DNA of 39,020 bases from Myxacorys chilensis ATA2-1-KO14. GTDB lineage: Bacteria > Cyanobacteriota > Cyanobacteriia > Leptolyngbyales > Leptolyngbyaceae. This document shows positions 33,399 through 39,020 of this stretch, piece by piece. Below the pieces are notes generated by a model. It did no database searches. It saw only the letters and a list, made by a program, of their open reading frames with translations, and was not told the DNA's origin. The stretch covers positions 1-39,020 of the forward strand of contig JAHHHP010000052.1 in the NCBI GenBank assembly GCA_019359275.1, in the 5' to 3' direction. Positions within the stretch are counted from its first letter, which is position 1. Each line of letters begins with the position of its first letter. The translations under genes and the position numbers were made by a program.

Positions 33399-34589
33399 AT
33401 GCGTGTAATCCTCATGACAGGCAAAGGCGGCGTCGGTAAAACCTCGGTGGCTGCTGCAACTGGACTTCGCTGTGCCGAATTAGGATATCGAACGCTGGTA
33501 TTGAGTACCGATCCAGCCCACTCACTGGCTGACAGCTTCGATCTTGAATTAGGACACGAACCGAGAGAAGTGCGTCCGAATCTTTGGGGAGCCGAACTCG
33601 ACGCCCTCATGGAACTTGAAGGCAACTGGGGAGCCGTCAAGCGATACATCACCCAAGTTTTGCAAGCTCGTGGACTCGAAGGGGTTCAGGCAGAAGAGTT
33701 AGCCATCCTGCCAGGCATGGATGAGATTTTTGGACTCGTGCGAATGAAGCGGCATTATGACGAAGGCGAGTTTGATGTGCTGATCATCGATTCTGCCCCC
33801 ACTGGAACTGCTTTGCGGCTACTCAGCCTGCCAGAAGTGGGCGGTTGGTATATGCGAAAATTCTACAAGCCGTTTCAGGGAATTTCGGTTGTGCTACGTC
33901 CGCTAGTTGAGCCAATCTTTCGCCCGATCGCAGGGTTTTCGCTGCCTAACAAAGAAGTAATGGACGCGCCTTACGAGTTTTACGAACAAATTGAAGCGCT
34001 GGAAAAGGTTCTGACTGACCCCACCAAAACCACTGTGCGACTCGTGATGAACCCCGAAAAAATGGTGATTAAAGAATCGCTGCGGGCCCACGCTTATCTG
34101 AGCCTTTATAACGTTGCCACCGATCTCGTTGTTGCCAACCGAATCATTCCTGACTCTGTTTCCGATCCGTTCTTCCAAGGCTGGAAGGCACAGCAGCAGG
34201 GCTATCGCCAAGAGATTCACGACAATTTTCTGCCGTTGCCTGTGAAGGAAGTGCCGCTTTATTCTAAGGAAATGTGTGGCTTAGAATCGCTCGATCGCTT
34301 GAAAGAAACACTCTATCCGGACAACGAAGACCCGACGCAGATTTATTACAAAGAAACAACCCTACGAGTCGTTCAAGATCAAAATCAGTACAGCTTAGAG
34401 CTTTACTTGCCTGGAATTGCTAAGAGTCAGGTTGAGCTAAGCAAAACGGGTGATGAATTAAATGTCCGAATCGGAAATCATCGCCGTAATTTGGTTCTGC
34501 CGCAAGCGTTGGCAGCTTTGCAACCATCGGGAGCCCGAATGGAAGACGATTATCTCAAGATTCGCTTTTCTGACCCGGCTAAGGTTTAA
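33399..34589 (+). CDS. ArsA/TRC40/GET3-family ATPase with HSP20-like C-terminus
   Basis: This 396-residue ATPase has its deviant Walker A in MTGKGGVGKTSVAAATG (6-22), switch I in STDPAHSLADSFD, and Walker B-type VLIIDSAPTGTALRLLSLP. The last 75 residues (LRVVQDQNQYSLELYLPGI to DDYLKIRF) form an ArsA HSP20-like domain. Eukaryotic GET3 delivers tail-anchored membrane proteins; bacterial ArsA drives arsenite export. The cysteines of arsenite ArsA are not apparent, and no arsenic gene is nearby, so a chaperone-like role is more likely. I set the start at ATG 33399, since MRVILMTGKGG is the family beginning. Confidence 0.9.
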   Translation: MRVILMTGKGGVGKTSVAAATGLRCAELGYRTLVLSTDPAHSLADSFDLELGHEPREVRPNLWGAELDALMELEGNWGAVKRYITQVLQARGLEGVQAEELAILPGMDEIFGLVRMKRHYDEGEFDVLIIDSAPTGTALRLLSLPEVGGWYMRKFYKPFQGISVVLRPLVEPIFRPIAGFSLPNKEVMDAPYEFYEQIEALEKVLTDPTKTTVRLVMNPEKMVIKESLRAHAYLSLYNVATDLVVANRIIPDSVSDPFFQGWKAQQQGYRQEIHDNFLPLPVKEVPLYSKEMCGLESLDRLKETLYPDNEDPTQIYYKETTLRVVQDQNQYSLELYLPGIAKSQVELSKTGDELNVRIGNHRRNLVLPQALAALQPSGARMEDDYLKIRFSDPAKV

Positions 34590-34605
34590 TCGTTGCCTTG
34601 TATTG

Positions 34606-34656
34606 GAGCGATCGCGACTTGAATTTCTGTTTCGCGTGATTTGGTTGCGATCGCTC
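34606..34656. terminator. Hairpin built from two HIP1 octamers between convergent genes
   Basis: GAGCGATCGC (34606-34615) and GCGATCGCTC (34647-34656) are exact complements, extended inward by further pairs including G-U. It lies in the 70-base gap between the ATPase and membrane-protein genes. No clear T tract follows. Confidence 0.5.
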
Positions 34657-34659
34657 TGA

Positions 34660-34995
34660 TTACTTGATAGATCCTAAGAAAAGAATCCAACAGCCTCCGT
34701 TCAGCAATGCGGTTAACACGGCTCCAATAATGACACCTTTCATGAGTCCAAATTGCCGTTTGCGGTTTAGATAAATCACTAACGGAATCACATAAACTAA
34801 TTGAGCAACGCCCCAACCGATAAGGGCAAGCGTTGGCAGCGCAAGCAGATTGTAATGAAGCGGAGAGGGCAGTGAACTTGAAACAAAGAAAATCAGTTGC
34901 GCCACGATCGCACCAACAAAAAGCGCAAGAATATGCACTCCAAATAGTAGAAGAATGCCTTTTAGAATTTGCGTAGTCTCATTTCTCTGACTCAT
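34660..34995 (-). CDS. Small integral membrane protein, family unknown
   Basis: This 111-residue protein starting MSQRNETTQILKG is mostly hydrophobic. Segments at about 12-36 (LLFGVHILALFVGAIVAQLI), 46-73 (ALPTLALIGWGVAQLVYVI) and 84-108 (GVIIGAVLTALLNGGCWILF) suggest three or four transmembrane helices. A basic loop, YLNRKRQF, lies before the last. I do not recognise a named family; it resembles small conserved cyanobacterial membrane proteins. The frame opens 16 codons further upstream, but the polar-start ATG 34995 is more natural. It converges on the ATPase gene. Confidence 0.65.
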   Translation of the reverse strand: MSQRNETTQILKGILLLFGVHILALFVGAIVAQLIFFVSSSLPSPLHYNLLALPTLALIGWGVAQLVYVIPLVIYLNRKRQFGLMKGVIIGAVLTALLNGGCWILFLGSIK

Positions 34996-35449
34996 GATTT
35001 TCTGAGTGAATGCAATTATTGCGACGTTTGGAGGGTGAAACAATCTTGCATCTTCACAACCTGCAATACGCTAGGCGATTGTGCCACATTGAGCCACAGC
35101 ATAGATTACAAGCTTGCGGCGAAGAGAATGGAGTATAGCTACCAGGGCAATCATCTACTATCGCCAATGGCTGAATTTGAATACGTTTCAGACTGACTAT
35201 GACACGGGAATTAACCGTAGCGATCATCCTCTATCCCTAATAGAAAGAAGCTAGGAGCGAGAGTTGAATCTCATTCCTAGCTTCTTCTTTGATATACCCT
35301 CAGGGAATTCGAAGCAACGGACTCTAGCTACGACCTTGGGCTTATGAGAGGTGAATACTACCTCCGGTCGTGTTCCAAGTCGAGCATGACCTTCTCAATC
35401 ACCCATGAGAATGCGGGTTTCAATAGGGACTTCTGCGGATTACGCAGTG
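34996..35449. other. Spacer with a terminator-like hairpin, no gene recognised
   Basis: No convincing gene is seen. A short frame near 35129-35197 (MEYSYQGNHLL, 22 residues) is too small to call. The main feature is the hairpin at 35245-35286. Confidence 0.5.
35245..35286. terminator. 12-bp stem-loop downstream of the SDR gene
   Basis: AAGAAGCTAGGA (35245-35256) pairs perfectly with TCCTAGCTTCTT (35275-35286), with a further GAGA/TCTC inside. It lies 160 bases past the stop of the leftward SDR gene. TTTCTATT follows on that strand. Confidence 0.55.
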
Positions 35450-36346
35450 TTACGCAATTCCAGTTCCGCCTGTCACTCCATACACTTCTCCCGTGATGTA
35501 GCTACCCTCCTGAGAAGCCAGCAGCACGTATACAGGAGCAATCTCCACCGGCTGTCCAGGTCTTCCCATGGGCACAGCGGAGCCAAATTTCTCAATCTTG
35601 TCCTGGGTCTGTCCACCACTGGGCTGTAAGGGCGTCCAGAAGGGTCCCGGTGCAACTGCATTGACCCGCACTCCCTTTTCGATCATCTGTTTCGCCAAGC
35701 CTTTGCTGAAATCCACAATGCCTGCTTTCGTCATTGCATAATCTAGCAGAGTGGCTGAGGGTTCAAACCCTTGAATCGAAGCAGTGTTGATAATCGCTGC
35801 TCCAGGCTTCAGATGGGGCACTGCTGCTTTCGTAATCCAAAACAGCGCGTAGAGGTTCGTCTTCATCACCTTGTCAAAATGCTCGGTCGGAATCTCGCTG
35901 ATTGAGGGGTAAGACGTCTGAGCACCTGCATTGTTAACGAGAATATCCAAGCCGCCCAACGATGCTACTGCGTCTGAGACAAGCTTTTGGCAAAATTTCT
36001 CATCGGTAATGTCACCTGGAAGCGCCACTGCTTTGCGTCCAGCCTGTTCAATCACCTGGATGACCGTTTGAGCATCCTTTTCTTCACTGGGAAGATAGGA
36101 AATTGCCACGTCTGCTCCTTCCCGTGCGTAGGCGATCGCAATAGCTCGCCCGATGCCAGAATCGCCTCCAGTGATCAATGCCTTTCGACCGACAAGCTTG
36201 CCACATCCGGTGTAGCTCGTCTCACCGTGATCTGGCTGTGGGTCCATTTGTTGAGCAAGTCCCGGTACAGACTGCGGCTGACGGGAAAAAGGCGGAGTGG
36301 GATACTGTTGACGTGGGTCTTGCAGCTTTAATCGATCATTCTCCAT
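35450..36346 (-). CDS. Short-chain dehydrogenase, general-stress type
   Basis: This is a 298-residue classical SDR. After a leader (QDPRQQYPTPPFSRQPQSV) comes the nucleotide loop ALITGGDSGIGRAIAIAYA, then LDILVNNAGAQ and the catalytic Ser in NTASIQGFEPS. The Y-x3-K pair is in DYAMTKAGIVDFSKGLA. It ends GEVYGVTGGTGIA. The long leader with QxP motifs is typical of the YghA/YhdF group of stress-induced NAD(P)H oxidoreductases; the substrate is unknown. The start is ATG 36346, where GGGAG lies eight bases upstream; the frame extends 12 codons further. Confidence 0.9.
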   Translation of the reverse strand: MENDRLKLQDPRQQYPTPPFSRQPQSVPGLAQQMDPQPDHGETSYTGCGKLVGRKALITGGDSGIGRAIAIAYAREGADVAISYLPSEEKDAQTVIQVIEQAGRKAVALPGDITDEKFCQKLVSDAVASLGGLDILVNNAGAQTSYPSISEIPTEHFDKVMKTNLYALFWITKAAVPHLKPGAAIINTASIQGFEPSATLLDYAMTKAGIVDFSKGLAKQMIEKGVRVNAVAPGPFWTPLQPSGGQTQDKIEKFGSAVPMGRPGQPVEIAPVYVLLASQEGSYITGEVYGVTGGTGIA

Positions 36347-36772
36347 TCGTAGTTCTCCCAGGAAGTGTTTCAGCTTTCCCATCCTGCTACGCCTGTTGAT
36401 TCGCCGCGTGTCCCACTGGGCTGAAATATGTACGACACAAGTTTGAGACGGCGACCACCGCTCAATTTGCTCTCTCAGAAGTTAGAGCAGAAGAGAGCTT
36501 TGAGTTCAACAATACTGGAATTGCCGCTAGCTCCTGGGACTTCTGCTGAAAAGAGCAGATGTTCAAGGGGTGCCGTCAGAACGCTCACTCACAATTTCCC
36601 AGATGCAACAATTCTCGGTTTACAGTCCTCTGATCTTCTGCTGATGAGTAAGTTCACTAGAACCCCCTGGAATTCTTTTAGTGGCAGTAATAACTCAGAA
36701 TTCGGTACAAGCTTCTCTTCTCTGGCTCAGGAAATGCATCACGATGTAGAACAAGAAGACTTCAAGCTGATT
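36347..36772. other. Spacer between the SDR and KAP genes, no gene recognised
   Basis: A rightward frame (36428-36850) is open but has no recognisable family, no ribosome site and runs into the end of the KAP gene, so I do not call it. CTTCTGCTGA occurs twice (near 36540 and 36635). The stretch may be a boundary between core and acquired DNA. Confidence 0.4.
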
Positions 36773-38710
36773 CTATTGATGAGCTTGTATCTGCGATTTC
36801 TTCTTTTCGAGTTTTTTAACAATCTTATCCAGATAATATTGAAGGTTTAAGTTTAGAACAAATCCGCTAATCTTTCCTTTTCTATTTTCGACTTCCGACT
36901 GTAGCGAGTTTTGAACAGATTTAAGCCATGCCAATTCTTCAATTAACGTTGCAGGAACGTTTTCAAATTTGTATCGTTCGCTTAGTGCCCAAAAAATGTA
37001 TCTTTGATCTTCATCGTTCATCGATAGCAGGGCAGCTATAAAGGTATGTGGTTCTACATAATTCAGTATCGGAATGTCATGATATTTCTGAGTTAAAACA
37101 TCTTCGTACTGATACCTACTTACGCTAATCATTCTAGAAAACTTCAACTTATCACTTTGCATGATGGTGAGTAAATCTTTGCCAGCAGCAGGCAGATTCT
37201 CCTCTTGCGCCAATTCTCGCACTTCGTCGATATACAAAGATAGCTCTTGAAATTCCTCAAACTCTTTCCCACAGAATCCAAGACTGCCATAGGCGTCATC
37301 AGTGATCGAATCGATCAGTGAAGGAGCGGTAAGAGTAAGCTGTTTGCTATCTTTTAGATAGTCAATGTAGTGCTTGGCATCCCTGAGAATCTCGTCTTTG
37401 CTTTTCTTATAAAGCCTTGCATCAGAGAACTGCAGAAAAAGTCCGAAAACATGCTTTATTTCTCCAATTTCAACATACTTTCTATTGTTGTAATCCAACT
37501 CAACACTGTTGAGAATGCTATCAAACTCATCATCAGAAATATCTCGAAAATGCCATAATCTAATCCAATTAGGAGTATTTCCATCCTGAAAGTATTTACT
37601 ATTTGATATTGATTGATCTAATTCATCAGTATCTATAATTCCCTTATCAAAAAATGCTTGCCACCATAGGTTACTTGGAAATGGTTCGTACAGGTTAAGC
37701 CAAGAATATGTTTCAAGAACTTTTTCAAGTGGATTGGGCTCCTCATGATTAACCCTTTCATTAGAGTTGAGTGATTGGCGTGAAATTCGCTTACTCATTC
37801 GAGATGTATATACATCTTCTAGCTTACTAATATCTTTTGGACGCATGTTGCCGCGTTTAATCTCTATAGAAAAAACCATAAGTAGCTTCAACAAGTCTTG
37901 TAATAGCTCTAGATTATTTTTTGCTTTTTCTGGCAAAGCATCAAAGATTCTCTCAAAATCTAAGACAATCTGCTTTAAATTTCTAAGATTTTTATATTCA
38001 GCTTTTGCGTATAAATCTTGTATCAATTCAGCATTATTTGAGAGGAACTTTTTAATATCTGAACCGCTCACCATAGTAATGAAATTTTCTAATGCACCCT
38101 CAAAGTCTAGAGATATACCAAAAGTTTTACCTATCAATTTCTCTTTAATAATTTTATACCTATCATCTTTTTTCGCTAGTTCATCTTCATTAGCAATGAG
38201 AATTGCCTTTAAGTCTTGATGCTCTACAAAAGAATTGATATATCCTAATACATTGACGAGATCTATATTGCAGCGTTCTAAATCATCAAAAATTAGAATA
38301 CTTCTGTCAACATTTTTGAGATAATCAGGCAAATTAATTTCTGGAATTTGAAGGTTTACTGCTCCTTCATCTCTACTGTCGTTGTTCAAATCAATTTTTA
38401 ACGTGCCCTTTAGTAAACCTTTGAGAATCTTACCAGTTACTGCCATTCCTTTTGAAGCAAGTAGAGGATGTAATTGCTGAAAAAATGCATCTTCTATCTC
38501 AGAGAAATTGGTCATCCCGTAAAGACTTATATACAAACATTTATGATTTTTCTCTTTAAGCTTTTCACGATATTTATTAATAAACCATGTTTTTCCAGAG
38601 CCCCATTCTCCTTGTAAAAGAACAGCGAATCCAGGGGCGTGAGGTAAATTACAGTAATAGTCTAAGTACGTTCCTATATGGCTATTGCTTGTTTGCTGAC
38701 TCTGGCTCAT
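36773..38710 (-). CDS. KAP-family P-loop NTPase
   Basis: This 645-residue protein has a KAP NTPase domain: Walker A in LLQGEWGSGKTWFIN (31-45), Walker B in RSILIFDDLERCNID (136-150) and the following strand AILIANEDELAK (168-179). The membrane helices that interrupt many KAP domains are absent, so it is probably soluble. The remaining 450 residues are helical, charged and unlike anything I can name. KAP NTPases occur in several bacterial defence systems and in phage-related islands, and single ones are of unknown role. The gene is AT-rich (17 G/C of 60 at 37861-37920) and has no GCGATCGC, unlike its neighbours, which suggests transfer. Confidence 0.85.
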   Translation of the reverse strand: MSQSQQTSNSHIGTYLDYYCNLPHAPGFAVLLQGEWGSGKTWFINKYREKLKEKNHKCLYISLYGMTNFSEIEDAFFQQLHPLLASKGMAVTGKILKGLLKGTLKIDLNNDSRDEGAVNLQIPEINLPDYLKNVDRSILIFDDLERCNIDLVNVLGYINSFVEHQDLKAILIANEDELAKKDDRYKIIKEKLIGKTFGISLDFEGALENFITMVSGSDIKKFLSNNAELIQDLYAKAEYKNLRNLKQIVLDFERIFDALPEKAKNNLELLQDLLKLLMVFSIEIKRGNMRPKDISKLEDVYTSRMSKRISRQSLNSNERVNHEEPNPLEKVLETYSWLNLYEPFPSNLWWQAFFDKGIIDTDELDQSISNSKYFQDGNTPNWIRLWHFRDISDDEFDSILNSVELDYNNRKYVEIGEIKHVFGLFLQFSDARLYKKSKDEILRDAKHYIDYLKDSKQLTLTAPSLIDSITDDAYGSLGFCGKEFEEFQELSLYIDEVRELAQEENLPAAGKDLLTIMQSDKLKFSRMISVSRYQYEDVLTQKYHDIPILNYVEPHTFIAALLSMNDEDQRYIFWALSERYKFENVPATLIEELAWLKSVQNSLQSEVENRKGKISGFVLNLNLQYYLDKIVKKLEKKKSQIQAHQ

Positions 38711-38779
38711 TTGTCCCTTAAATTTCTTTTATGCCATCAAGCCTAAATATAACAAACGTACAATACGCCCCCATGAGAT

Positions 38780-38893
38780 TTAAGAACCCAATAATCTCTC
38801 AAGCGGTTTTACACCTTGGAAATGACACTGCCCCATAAATCCATGAAAACGTGCTTGTTTTCTCGGCTTAGGTTGATCTTTAAGAATTGGCAT
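38780..38893 (-). CDS. Very short frame, possible gene remnant
   Basis: The frame encodes 37 residues, MPILKDQPKPRKQARFHGF followed by MGQCHFQGVKPLERLLGS. It is basic and Pro-rich and looks more like a piece of a small antitoxin-like or DNA-binding protein than random sequence. No ribosome site or family is clear, and it may be a remnant. Confidence 0.25.
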   Translation of the reverse strand: MPILKDQPKPRKQARFHGFMGQCHFQGVKPLERLLGS

Positions 38894-38978
38894 TGTTGCA
38901 AGTAGAGGAGTTGAAGTGACCCCTTTAGTTCGGACAGAAGCACAAAAGATTTAAGCGTATCTACTTTCTACCACATTT

Positions 38979-39020
38979 CTACTTCTGTTGCTCATTCCAT
39001 TTCTTTTCGTATTCGTCGGG
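38979..39020 (-). CDS. C-terminal end of a leftward gene cut by the window edge
   Basis: The reverse strand reads PDEYEKKWNEQQK then TAG from the right edge. The charged composition looks like a protein end, but 13 residues are too few to identify. It would be the gene upstream of the KAP NTPase in the same direction. Confidence 0.35.
   Translation of the reverse strand, partial: PDEYEKKWNEQQK

Noticed and set aside
34969..35196. Rightward 75-residue gene overlapping the membrane-protein start
   Set aside because: Most of it mirrors the upstream part of the membrane-protein region; the tail MEYSYQGNHLL is suggestive but only 22 residues long, with no partner.
36428..36850. Rightward 140-residue gene between the SDR and KAP genes
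   Set aside because: No family pattern and no ribosome site were seen, and its last 78 bases lie on the opposite strand of the KAP gene end.

Overview
The window is chromosomal DNA from a cyanobacterium. GCGATCGC octamers (the HIP1 palindrome) occur in many genes. Several genes belong to cyanobacterial or photosynthesis families: petM, ycf39, an NblR-type regulator, DUF2949, DUF4327, a cyanobacterial Hfq and a SigG-type sigma factor. A Leptolyngbya-like or other filamentous host is possible, but the sequence does not fix the genus. Most genes are housekeeping and are separated by compact hairpin terminators.

Layout. 1-3.8 kb: three leftward GT4 glycosyltransferases (the first runs off the left edge and overlaps the second as TAATG), then a DUF2949 gene. 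4.2-6.6 kb: leftward nadK, nblR and a DUF192 lipoprotein; nblR and the lipoprotein gene are 17 bases apart. 6.7-8.7 kb: ycf39 and the 34-residue petM, both leftward, with a rightward SmtB-type zinc sensor between them. 8.8-11.6 kb: pdxA, a hairpin-rich spacer, DUF4327, dapF and hfq. 11.8-15.7 kb: a KefB-type antiporter with RCK domains, a ComFB-like protein and an L,D-transpeptidase. 16-20.5 kb: a small secreted peptide gene, an ECF sigma factor, its membrane-anchored anti-sigma factor, and leuS from a GTG start. 20.6-24.1 kb: a squalene/phytoene-synthase-like protein, an EVE-domain protein and typA. 24.3-24.7 kb: a small overlapping DUF6888-DUF6887 pair. 24.8-28.9 kb: a conserved hypothetical, a Rho_N/DUF4912 protein, a DUF2993 protein and cdsA. 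29-31.7 kb: cbiT, a 41-bp repeat array and an Orn/Lys/Arg decarboxylase-family gene. 31.8-34.6 kb: a proline-rich peptide, ychF, a candidate small RNA and an ArsA/GET3 ATPase. 34.7-36.3 kb: a small membrane protein and an SDR oxidoreductase. 36.8-38.7 kb: an AT-rich KAP-family P-loop NTPase that looks acquired, followed by possible gene remnants to the right edge.

Most adjacent genes are functionally unrelated. The clearest working units are sigma/anti-sigma (with the small secreted peptide upstream), nblR with its lipoprotein neighbour, the glycosyltransferase cluster and the DUF6888/DUF6887 pair.

The signals most worth following are: the DUF6888 ORF, whose conserved start is ATC behind a ribosome site that can be sequestered; a promoter-hairpin-hairpin-terminator unit between ychF and the ArsA ATPase; the 41/21-bp repeat array upstream of cbiT; the GGGATC-studded spacer with a 22-bp tandem repeat between the DUF4912 and DUF2993 genes; a run of hairpins upstream of DUF4327; and the AT-rich KAP NTPase at the right edge. 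All calls come from reading the sequence; no database search or folding program was run.
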